A stretch of 64,000 bases of DNA from Andrena cerasifolii (taxonomy: Eukaryota; Arthropoda; Insecta; Hymenoptera; Andrenidae), in the NCBI RefSeq assembly GCF_050908995.1, contig NC_135133.1:4878001-4942000 (forward strand). Reading direction: 5' to 3'. The notes under the pieces were generated by a model. The model saw nothing but the letters and a program-made list of their open reading frames with translations. It did not search any database and was not told the origin of the DNA. The translations under genes and the position numbers were made by a program. This document shows, in pieces, positions 21,470-32,410 of this stretch; positions within the stretch are counted from its first letter, which is position 1, and the number at the start of each line of letters is the position of its first letter.

Positions 21470-24400
21470 ACTCGGTGCAGAAACGCAGCAGCAACGATCG
21501 TGGCTGGAAGAATGCCGGGTATCAAATCTCGTCCGCCCGGAAAAGGACAACGCGAATCGATCGGGTGCCCCCCCGATCATTATCGGCTGCCTCGATCTGA
21601 TGGCTGCGCCCCTAACGAGCCACTCGTTGCGATAGGGGTTAAACGGGGGCCAAGCGTTTCGAAGGGACTCGATTCAAAGCTATCGCGGCGCGAGCGTGTG
21701 TGCATCGGTCGGCGTGCTGGTGATTGATCGAACGACGACGAGGCATTGCGGTTTGTCTCGGGGTCCCGGGGCTCGCCCCGGAGGTTAGGGGTTGCAGTTG
21801 TCGCGGCCTGCGATCGCTTTGAGCCCCGCGAGCGGCCTCGCCGGTGGCCCGAGCGAGCCGCGTCCTTTTTCTCTTTCTGCTCGCCGGGGAATCGTCTCGC
21901 TCGGCTGCCTCGAGGCAGCTGCACCTGCACGCGTATGCACTTCTCAGCCAGACACTGTCCTCGGGGGCGAGGAGAGGAGGTCGGGGTGGAGACGAGTCTG
22001 CGACGAGGACAAAGGAGAATAAAGGGGAGGCTAACGGCTGAACCGGGCGTGGATGTGGGAAATGAAAGAAACAGAACTGTAATAAGAGACGGGGCGAGCA
22101 GGGAGCGGAAAGGGTGGAACGCAGCGTGTGTGGCAAAAGAGGTGGCGAAGATCGAAGAGACGAAGCTCGATTGCGGATGCGACGAGGAGGTGAAACGAAT
22201 GAGAGGTTCCGGGCGAAAACACAGAGAGCGATGGTTAACGAGGGGTAGGGGGTAGGGGTCGAACGAGAGAAAGAAAGAGGCGGCCGCGTAAAGGAAGGGG
22301 TAAAGACCGAGGCGGCGAGGAACGCAGTGGAAGAAGAGAAAAGATGGGGGAGGGATTGCGGACTAGCAGGAGCGAATGGACTTTGCCTCTGGGGATGTTC
22401 TTTTGACAGTCATGTCGCTGTCGTCTCCTAAGGTCCCCCGGCGGCGTTGCATTAATCTTCTTCTTCCGACCCCGCCTTATTGAAAATTCTACAGAGCGCT
22501 TCACAGTTTTTGCCACCGACCCGCCCTTTGTACCCCGCCAGCCCTCCACGCACACCCCCGTCGCTCCGTCGGGACGCGCGTCACCTACGAATCCACCTGC
22601 GAGAGTCGATCGTCGCGGCTTCCGTCTCGTTCCGTTTCGTTCCGGTGCATGTCCCTTTGGGCGGCGGTATCCCAGCGAACGGGTGGCGAGCATTCGAAGC
22701 AGAAATTCAGAGTCGACGGTGTTTCGAAGCAAGCCCCCGGTATCCGAGGATCGAGACCGTAAAGAGGGGGTTGAAACGAGCCCGCCCGTGCAAAGAGGAT
22801 GAGCGCGGAATTTTTATTAGACACCGCTTGCTTATTTCCTGCTTATCGCTGATCAACTCCGACGGGAGGGTAGCATTCGTATCGCGTTTGCACAGCGATT
22901 TTCCGCCAAAAATTCCCACCGATTAAATCCCCCGAAACAACCCTTGACTGGCTTGAATCGCGAGGTGCAGTCGCGGTCAATGTTGACGTTTACTCTCTCG
23001 GCACACGGCATCCGGGCAGAATGGGCGAATTAAAAATAGCAAACAAACGGGAAACAAGTCGGCCGTGAAGAGAGGGGTGGTGGCTCGGTAACGCTGGGCA
23101 AGCCCCGAAACTCGCGATGGGGATGTTAATTAAGGGTGTGTAACGCTCGACGCCGTGATAATAGGCCGCGGTGGTTGACATTTTTCCTCTTACCGTTGTT
23201 AGGGCCGTCGACAGGGCACATAGCTGCGAACAAAGCTCGGGGCGAAGTCAACGACCAAACCAACAGGAAAAACAGTGTCGAGAGGGAGCGGCTGCGGCGC
23301 TGGCGACCACCCCCATCTCTAGGCTTCTGCCAATGACGGTTCAACAATTGCCGATGGAATTTTTCTATTAATAATCGTGGTAGAAAGTCCTCCAATGATC
23401 CGTCCGCTAAGAAACTATGTGTACAGCAGAGTGGTCCTTTCTTCCAGCGAGCGATTCCCGCGATTCGCTGATTGCCAAGCGCGTATTTATTTATGGAGAT
23501 CTGGACGGAGTTGAGGGTGCATTAGCGCGAGGAACTCAGCGTGCCCCGGCTACTTGGAATTATTCCGCAGGCGTGAAATCGCCGTGGCAGCGTTCATATT
23601 CGAGGGCAAGCGATGCATCGTGACGCGCGCGGAATCCTCGGCGAGCCAACACGCCTCGTCGAATTAGAAGCGGAGATTGCGAGGTACGCGGGAAACTCCG
23701 TGTCACGGCTGCTTCGCTAACGATCGTTATCGTAATAACTTGCCGTCGGGCGGGCGACTTTTTCCGCGGTTAATTAATCGATCGACGGAAATGGCACACT
23801 TGGAAACGACGCGCGACAGCGTTTCCTTTTTAACGGGGGTAATTACGCGCTGCTAGCGACGCCGAGGCACGTTGTCGCTGCACCTGAAGTTGACTGAAAT
23901 TAAAATGTTCCAGCATTTATATCGCGATACGTTTGTCATCGACTTAACTTTGATCGAAATGAGAATTCGCAGTTCCATAATCGAGCACTGGCGGGGGGTG
24001 TCGGTATATCGATAAAGTGTCAGTTTAAGGGAGAAATCGCCAGCCGTCCGGGTTTGTTTCTGGAAATTAGCTTTCCTCTTCGAGAGGTCGTGGCTCCCTC
24101 CTTGCTTCGCAATTCTGGGTTACCTTCGTTTTCCTGAAATTCTCTTGGATTTCGCTGTCCCACCGTGGAGCACAATTCGGAGAAATTCTCGTGGGATTTT
24201 CGAGCCGAGGGGAAAGCTTGTTCGCTTTCCTGGGAAATGTTTCATTTCGAAGTAGAAGAAAGGCAGGGGCGGGGGCACGCTGATAGCGTTGTCAAACAAC
24301 CATATTGCAACCGAAATGGTTGACCAGAGAATCCTAGGGAGCCGTGCACCTTAAGTTGATTTACATCGCTGGCCATCTGCAGATCGGGCAGATTTTTCGC

Positions 24401-24571
24401 GCTGTGACCGGACCGCTGGTGTAAATCAAGCCGAAAAGCGTTCACCGTGACAAATGTCACTTGTGGTTCGCTTCGTGGTGCAGATTCAACTCGAGGTATT
24501 TATCAGAGGACGCGAAGGGAAAAAATGATAGCGGCAAGAGCACGAACTGTACTCGAATCTACAAAAACGAA
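21470..24571. other. Non-coding, GC-rich stretch
   Basis: No gene recognised. Frames of 137-169 codons at 21746-22255 (+), 21639-22136 (-) and 22235-22732 (-) overlap on opposite strands and are arginine-rich chance products. Confidence 0.45.
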
Positions 24572-24575
24572 TTAA

Positions 24576-25302
24576 GGAGGCAGACCACTGTAAAAAATCG
24601 GGAAAATCGATTTTTTTATATATACTTTCGGAAAGACATACGTTTCAAGAATGCTCTCTATAAATTTTACGTAGAAATTCATAAAATTCACGGAGATATA
24701 GTATTTTCCGTGAAACGGTGTCAAGGTGCGGTTGAACCGAGCGGAACTATGCACGCGTTTTCCTCTGAATGACATTTTTCAACCGCGTTAACAGTATACA
24801 GAGAAAACTATACATCCAATTGACACGAGCAAGGATATTTATTGTACCAAAAATCCGTCTCTATTACGTGACGATCAGTTTCTTTTAATTAACGACCTCC
24901 TCCTTCTATTGTTTTATCAAGATTTCCTCAACTTTTACCCCCACAAAAGATATTTTTTCAGTGGTCCGCCATTTTGTCATTTTTTGCGATATTGACTTTT
25001 CTTGATCGTCACGTAATGGATGTAGGCTTCTAGTTTCTAAATATTTCTGTCTCTTTGAATTCTAATTAACCATATGGCTAGGATACTGTCAACGCCACAG
25101 GCACGATTTTGCCGCAACGCACATTTTGACGAAGAGTATACCGGAACCGGATTTATGAATTTGATTGAAAATTTGTTTTCTTACCCTTCAATCTGTACAT
25201 ATTAACAATACTAAGCAATACATTAATTTACTTGCGTTGTTTGGTTGAAAAAATTTCCCGAGGACACCCTTACTTTTCAGACTATTACAGTGGTCTTCCC
25301 CT
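24576..25302. mobile_element. TTAA-flanked non-autonomous DNA transposon (727 bp), composite
   Basis: TTAA at 24572-24575 and 25303-25306 flanks ends GGAGGCAGACCACTG (left) and, read inward from the right, AGGGGAAGACCACTG. A third, internal copy of the end motif faces left at about 24958-24972 (CAGTGGTCCGCC). A short inner inverted pair around ATTACGTGACGATCA lies at about 24866 and 25003. The island is AT-rich and has no transposase frame. TTAA target use is typical of piggyBac, Kolobok and Sola3. Ends starting with a purine followed by GGG resemble Kolobok/T2 MITEs more than piggyBac, but this is tentative. Confidence 0.65.
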
Positions 25303-25306
25303 TTAA

Positions 25307-26060
25307 ATCTCTGGAAAAGCAAAGTTCGAAGGTCAGAGACCGCAGCATAATCTTTGAAGAAAAATCAAATACCACGCCCTCCATATTCCACTCCATTCTC
25401 CCATCAGACTCCCCCAATTCAGCTACCTGTAGAATTCAAACTTCCAAGAAACAAAATTCAAATTTCCCAGGAAGACATCGCGATATCAGCCACCCCGCCA
25501 TCTTCCCGAATGATTCTCCGCTTCGTGTCACAGCAGACACTGCGAAGATCGAATTCGATCCCGAGAAAATCAAATTCCAGTCCGCCCTCCCACTCATTAG
25601 AATCCATGAAGCACGCGTGGAGTCTGGATCCACCCCCAGCCGAGCTCCGAGCGTTATCAATCAGCCTTATCGATAAGCCTCTCTCTTCTCCTCGCCTCCA
25701 GCCCCGGTGTCTGATGGTACGTGCACGAGCCGCGTGCCGCGACGACGCCGCGCGATGCCCGATAAGCGCGTCGCGACGTCGTGACTCGCGGGAAAAGATG
25801 GGCAGAGGGTGCGTCGCCTCTCCTCCGAGGGCGGAGTTAATCCAGCGTTAATGCGCCGGGAAATTGGTAACGTTGTTCCAGCCACGGGTGGTCCGGGGAG
25901 AGGCACTTTCCTTTTTCACGAGACGTTATTCATCATAAAAAAAAAGCAGCAGGGTGGGAACAGTCGAGTCGCAGTATCGAGGAGGGTGGAGGGATCAGGT
26001 CGAACGATTAATTTTGGAAATGGAAGGCCACGGGCAACTCGCCCCCGCCCTGATCGAACA
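25307..26060. other. Non-coding stretch with one half of a dispersed repeat pair
   Basis: No gene recognised. About 33 bp at 25909-25941 (TCCTTTTTCACGAGACGTTA and on) recurs in degenerate form at 28447-28478, on the same strand. Confidence 0.4.
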
Positions 26061-26069
26061 AGGTAAGCA

Positions 26070-27600
26070 AAAAGGAACAGCGGTGTAATTATTCTTGGCT
26101 GAGCCAAATGCAACGTGGCTGAATATTTCAACCCCGGTTACTCTTTGCTTTATTTCCTCCTGGATCTTGCCCGCGATGTCTCGATGGGTTTACCGTGGAT
26201 TCGGCGGCTGGAAGAAAATCGGTTATCCATGAGTTGTTGCATGGGAATTGGGTGTATTAACCCTCTTTGTGCGCGGCTCGGTAAATCAACCCTTTCCTGT
26301 AAGCAGGGTAGGTTGCACTGCGACAGCGGGGTCGTAAAATATGACGGATGTGGCTATTCGATTTTTAGACAGCGGAATTTTCGTTGATAGCCTTGTGTTA
26401 CTTGTCGTTACGTAGAGCGGTTTTTCAATTTTAAATGCAAGCTCTTCAGATTTATGTGCCCGAGGGGTGTTGCGTGGGGGTGAAATATACTTGAGGCATT
26501 AAAAATGATTGCTTCCCAAAAGCAGCGGGCTTTGCAAGAGCAACCTTCGGTGCGACGTGAATTTTCCAATTGAGTTTCAAGCGACGAATTTAGTTTCATT
26601 CTGTCTAATGAATACCTTGCTCAAACAAGAGTAGCGAAATGTGGCGATAAAATACTGCGAAAAGAAGTTGGGCACGGAGGGAAATTTTCCGCCGCTTTGT
26701 TCCCGTAAATCGTCGATGTGATTTCTACCGGTGGAAACGAAGAGGAACACCGTTGTAATTATTCTGCACCGTGAGAAACGCGGCTGAATATTTTACCTTC
26801 TTCTTGCTCTACTTCCGTCTCCCTGCTTTTTTTACCCTAAGCCGTTTCTCGGCTGTTGCCCTAGGTATTGCATCTGAACTTCGACGGCTCGGAGGTGAAT
26901 ATCGACGAGTTGTTGCGCGGAAATTGGATACGTTAACCTTTTTACGCGTGGTTGAGGGAATTTTCTTTCACCGAGAAGACAGCTTGTTTCTTCTCCTCCG
27001 TTTTTTTTTTTTGTAATAGAGACGGCGTAGAGCTTTGATCAAGCGTTGCGCAAAAAGCTGTAGAAAGCACCACCGAGCAGCGAGAACGCGGGGATCATAG
27101 AAAAAACAGGCACGTCCAACTTCGTCGTTGACGTATCGTCGACGAGATTTTTATCGCTCGAAACAAGCAGACGAGTGACACCGTAATTACACTTTGCGGA
27201 ACATTTGAATTTTTTTCTGATTCCACTACTTATGGTTTTCATTATTTTCAAGTGGTTTCCTTCCCTCCGTCACTTTAGTACATCATGTATTTCACATGGA
27301 CCGAAGGCGAGGAGCAATTTCATGGAAATTGGACGTGCTTACCCTTTTGTGCGTGCTGGGATCAATCAATCTCCCCGAGACGATGGCTTGTTTTTCCTCG
27401 TGTAAGAATGTTGCGGGGTCTATTGATCAAATATTACGCAAAGAACTTCAAAGAGCGGAAACGATCGAGAGTCGATCGATCGAGAGAAAGGGAGAGAGAG
27501 AAAGAGCATCGTGAAAAACAGGGATTTTTCGCTGCTTCATTCTATGAATCGCCGATCGGATTTTTATTACCGTGATTTATTCAGGAATCATTCCAATCTC
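26070..27600 (+). repeat. Old degenerate long-period tandem repeat, three to four units
   Basis: Several anchors recur in the same order. A GGTGTAATTATTCT-like block occurs near 26082, 26752 and 27181. A block ending in GGAAATTGG, then a TTAACC- and GTGCG-containing stretch, occurs near 26243, 26919 and 27324. GCTTGTTT is at 26982 and 27386. A GATCAA...GCGCAAA block is near 27037 and 27423, with a weaker version near 26625. Spacings are about 677 and 405 bp, so units differ in length through indels. There is no open frame across units. It looks like an ancient local duplication or decayed satellite. Confidence 0.6.
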
Positions 27601-27604
27601 TATG

Positions 27605-28844
27605 GCTTCCTTCCCTCCCGCCCTTTTTGCGCCCCGTAAACGCTCCATTTCGCTGAATTAATAGTACAAACCTGGTTCGTTCGTCGTTCGTCACTGGCAG
27701 GAAAAAGGCGAGGGGAGTTCGGGAGACGATGAAGCAATCTTTTCAATTAGCGGCGAAAGTATTGCGTGCCTGCATCGCTCCTTAATTAGAGGGAGGGAAA
27801 AAAATCACGCCTCGACCGTCGTTAAAGAACCTAACTCCGTGTATCGTGACTGTTCGTGTCTGATTACATCTCGCCGCGCCTCCGCTGACCATTGTGCGGC
27901 CAATCAAACATTTCTTACGCGCTTTTAGCGTGTCGACTGCCAATCAAAGCCGCCCATTATCTCCGGCGCCCGGCGTTCCAATCGTGCCACGCCGCCGGAC
28001 AAATACTCTGGTCAAAGACATAGGTGACTCGGTAAAACCGACGGAGCAGCCACGTTGCAATTAACGTGTCAGGAAGTGCGTTCTGTGGGAGGTGTTCCAC
28101 GGGTATGGTACAACGTTGGGAAATCCACCGCGTTGTCTCCGGAATATCTTGAGCGATATCCTGTGGGTACAGCGGAAGACTCGTCTATCCTCCTTGAAAA
28201 CGGGGTCCCGGAGATAATCGCGCGCCTTCGAGCTCCCTTCGAGTTACCCGCGTGAAAACACGCGGGAAAAGGTGATCCGTTGAGGCGTGACAACTTGAGC
28301 GCGAGGCGTGAGCGACAGCAGCGAAACTTAAGCCACCCCCGCGCCGTTCTGCAACGAAAATTCGCGGGAGCGTGTCCCGTGGCGCGTGTTTCGGGTGTCG
28401 GCTGCGCCCGTAGTCGCGTTCACCCCGCCGAGCGGGCGAAAAGCTCTTCCTTTTTCGAGAGACGTTATTAATCATAACGGGACATGAATCTTGGGATATG
28501 TATGGCTCGCTGGGAAGCTGGGGGGGTGAAACGGGTAGTTCGAGGGCCGAGCGAAGGGCGGAAAAGCGAGAAAGAGTAGGGTGGAAGAGGGAGAAGTGGC
28601 GCGCGGCGAAACGATCGCTCGCGATAAGTGCAACGCTCGATTTCCGCCTCCCCTCCCCCGGCACCGGAACGTATTGCTTTCCGTCCGACGATTAACAAAC
28701 GCGGCCTCGAATCGATGGCGATGCAATTTTTCAGCTGCCCATTGGAACAGGAAGGCTTTTGTTTCGACGCTCCCGAGCATTTCCATAATTTATGCCCGGT
28801 GCTGCAGCTTGCAGTTTCTGAGATGCGCAATTCTGCGGCGTTCA
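27605..28844. other. Non-coding, GC-rich stretch
   Basis: No gene recognised. Open frames on both strands at 28055-28830 overlap and have no domain. Confidence 0.4.
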
Positions 28845-28854
28845 GTTCGGATTA

Positions 28855-29843
28855 CAGGGGTTGAAAACAGTTATGATATCGGTTTCGGTTCTCGAAACAG
28901 TTATGGGAACCGAAATGACCTTGAAACAGTTACGAGTGAAAACGGTTCTGGCCTACATCGGTTCCGCAACGGTTATATATCGGTTATACAGTAAACTCTC
29001 GCTATGGGCTCGGCACGCCTCAACCATGCGTAAGCGCCTTTTAAATTATGATTAAAAAATAAATCTGTGAAGAATTAATTGATTCTCAAAAGTAGTTTGA
29101 AATAATTTTTTTTTTAAGTTACGTTTAAGTTAAACCCTTATTAATATGGGGTGCCCCGTTAAGTGTCTAAAAATTTAAGCGAAGAATAAATTGTGTATAC
29201 ATACCGAAATTGTTGCAGAGCAACTTCCAACTATACATCGCATTTTCATTCTGTCATCGCACGTTTTAAAATACTTACGAACAATGTCGCATTTCTTTCG
29301 GCTCATTATGTCGATACGTTTTTAAATATCACTAATAACTACTATACACTGCGACTAATATTAATTTGACACTTAATTTAAAGTATTACTAACACTAATA
29401 GCAATAACTTTCCTAATATGTACAAACTTGTTACTAATTTTATATTAATTATTTTTCTCTTTTCAATACTTAATTTACAGATGCTGTCTTTCATTTCGGC
29501 TTTTCCTGCATTGATGGAGTTTTGAAAAGAGAGACACCAGATAGAGAGGCCCAGGGATAAAAAGACTTATAAACAAATCGAATTTCCATTTTAAAAAATG
29601 TGACATTGATCGTAAATATTTTGGAACGTACTACGCATACCCGATGCGTAACAGAAAGGATAACATTACTGTTATAAAACCGATATAATATCGGTTCTGC
29701 AGAACCGTAACCAAAATCGATATAGCCAGAAATTTCGGTTCCTTATAACAGTTATTTAGAATATCGGTTCTTCATAACTATTTCAGTCAGAACCGATATA
29801 TAACAGTTCGAGACAGTTATTCCCTGAACCGTTTCAACCCCTG
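28855..29843. mobile_element. hAT-like non-autonomous transposon with subterminal repeats (about 990 bp)
   Basis: Ends read CAGGGGTTGAAA inward on both sides, the form typical of hAT transposons. Flanks GTTCGGAT (28845-28852) and GTTCGGAA (29844-29851) form an 8-bp duplication with one mismatch, with T at position 2 and A at position 7 as in hAT targets. Two extra bases (TA) separate the left flank from CAGGGG. Each end has about 130-200 bp of irregular repeats of CGGTT and AACAGTTAT in inverted orientation. The centre (29040-29640) is AT-rich and lacks a transposase frame, so the element is non-autonomous. Confidence 0.8.
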
Positions 29844-29851
29844 GTTCGGAA

Positions 29852-31883
29852 GCTCCTCGGCGAATCTGTCAAATGATCGTACAAAAATTGACACCGAGTC
29901 AACCCTCGGTGCAATTTTCTTCAACGCACAAACGTGCGCTATTTCCTTTGGCGGCTGATCAGTGATCAAGGGATCCCTTTCACGTTCGAGAACACGAGCG
30001 ACGCGGGGAACGAAGGCGGGGAGGAAAAGGAATACTGAAAGTTTAAACGGATCTACCGAAATTGCCACATCTATCAGAGTCAGCGGGATCGTTCCTGGAA
30101 GGTTTTCAAGCGCACGGTATCAGACACGCGCTAAACAGAAAATTCCACGAGGAAAGGGGGATCTGCATATTTCAGAGGGTGTCTCGGGCAAGACGCGCTG
30201 GCCTTTGATTTCTCTAATCTAATGGGAAATCTGCCCGAGGGTCGTGTGTTTGCGGGTGACGGCAAACGAGGGTTCTCGAATTAACCGCCGCTTCGGAGCT
30301 CCTTAATTTCGAAACCGTGGCGCCAGGAATTAATGCGACAATTGCGGGAACGTTGTCGTCTTAGCGTTCACACCGCCGACGCGAAAGGCGAACGAGAACG
30401 TGGACATCGTCGGCGGAAAAATCGGACGATATCTCGTTACTCTTGACCCCCGCGTTCGCCGGAGGATCTCCGTGGAAAGCGGGGGAGAACATTCAGCGGC
30501 GGTTACACCGTTGAGACATTAATCCCTGTCGTCGGCTACGTGATGCCGCCCCCGGCTATTACCCACCTCGCGACTCCTCGAACGGAGAAAAAACGCGTTA
30601 TGAAAAAATGCGTTTAACCCTGCAGAAGTCGCGGAGTTTGGAACATTGTACATATTTAAATGGATCGATGGAAGAGGATCGATCCCCGCTGCCCCTCTGT
30701 TCGCTTTCAGTTCTCGTCACTGGAAGAATCGCAACAGGATCGCGCGAGGGTAGCCTCTTCCCGATATGGCACGGTAATAACGGTGTGACGCGATAAAAAG
30801 AGAGAAGCCGGATTGAGCAATCGCGAGTGCTCGGCAATCAAGCCAACAGTCATAGCTGCCGGCTGGAATCGTGGCTGCTCGATAATGTTATCGATCCGCG
30901 ATTCGTGGTCGCGTCGGGATGCGTCGGGATGCGTGCATGCGGAAGCGCGCACGCATCGATGCGCGATTCGTGATTGCACGCATATGCCGGGCGACGACTC
31001 GGCGACCTCGGCGACCCCGACGGTTTCGACGGTTCGACGGTTCGCCTCGAACAAGGCAAATGGTAATTCGAGGTTTCGCCGAGCCGAGCCCCCACAGAGG
31101 TGGCGACATTTAAATTCAATTAAAAATAAAAGGGTTGCGCGCCAGCCACTCGAGCACGCGGCCGAGGGCGAGGCGAACCGGAGAAATCAAAGGAGCCGCG
31201 TTTCCCCTGGAAGCAACAATAAAACCGCGGGGCAGGGGGCGGCGGCTGGGGTCCTTTTCGAGCAGCGAGGGGTGCACCACCACCGCCCCGCGCTGTTTAA
31301 TGTTTTATGCCCGTATATATCCGCGTCCAACTTCAGACGGAGGGAACACTCCATCCTGCACGATGTTATATTTATCACTCGGCCCCCAGCCCTTCTCCCT
31401 GTTATCGGTTAAATGGTTATTAAACGAATCGCTCTCCAACGACCGCGCTTTCGACGCGCCCCCTCTCGCAGAGGGGACGTATATCTTCGCGCTATTTCGC
31501 TGTCTTTCGCGAGGTCTTCCTAATTCGCGATGGGTGTTTTCGATTAGCGGAAGATTGGGGTTGTGGTTGGATAAAGTGACTGGAGGTACTCTCGTGTGAA
31601 TTGGTGGAGAATGGTTTGTAGATAACATCCCTTTCGTCGTGTATGAAATCATGACTCTGGGGAGAATTCTATTCGATGCTGTGCTTGACACTTTTCGGCT
31701 TTCTCGAAGAATGGATCGGTTGCGGAGTGCCCACGAGGTGGCCAGCGGGTCACCAGCTCTGACTTTTATCATTTGTCAGGAAGTGCAAGCTTCAGCATTC
31801 GAGGAAAGTGACCTCCTGACGTGATCTCTGAGGTAAATTAAAGGAGTTCATCAAATGTTCGAATATAATACGTAGTACGTAAC
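29852..31883. other. Non-coding stretch
   Basis: No gene recognised. Short GC-rich duplications occur at 30915-30935 (GTCGGGATGC twice) and about 31000-31045 (TCGGCGACC and CGACGGTT repeats). The 199-codon plus-strand frame at 30813-31412 overlaps frames on the other strand and looks spurious. Confidence 0.4.
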
Positions 31884-31885
31884 TA

Positions 31886-32408
31886 GGGGAGACCGGGGCT
31901 GTTTGTCTCAAGGGGTAGGTTGACTAATTGTTAATAACTTTGCACCGACATATGCTCTACTGCGGAAATATTTACTGTAGAAAGAAATCACTTCTACTAT
32001 GCCGTGCATTTATGCCCGAACCCGCGATCGCACGTTTTTAACAGTTATCAGCGTTTGTCAAAAAATTGACTGCGTAGTCAAGTTGAAAATTTTTTCAGTT
32101 TATTATTAAAATATGAAAGAAAGAAATTAATATTTTATAATGAAACAACTCTTGTGGCATTGTGTTATTTTATTACCACTGAGATATGTTACTAATAACA
32201 TTTTCTTAATTGATTGTACCTATAGTCAACCTACCCCATACTGTAAGTCAACCAACCCCGATCGTCACATTGAGTCAACCTTAACAATTCAATCAGATAG
32301 CCAAACGGATGCCCTATCAAATATACTAATCGGTTTAATGATATTTCGTCCACATACTTCATGAAAAATCCAAAACTGAAAAACTGGCCTACCAGCCCCG
32401 GTCTCCCC
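31886..32408. mobile_element. TA-flanked (Tc1/mariner-like) MITE, 523 bp
   Basis: Ends read GGGGAGACCGGGGCTG from both sides, flanked by TA at 31884-31885 and 32409-32410. Subterminal GTCAACCTACCCC-like blocks lie in opposite orientation near the left end (31909-31925) and at about 32225-32275. The interior is AT-rich and non-coding. TA target duplication with short GC-rich ends fits Tc1/mariner-group MITEs. No transposase is present. Confidence 0.8.
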
Positions 32409-32410
32409 TA

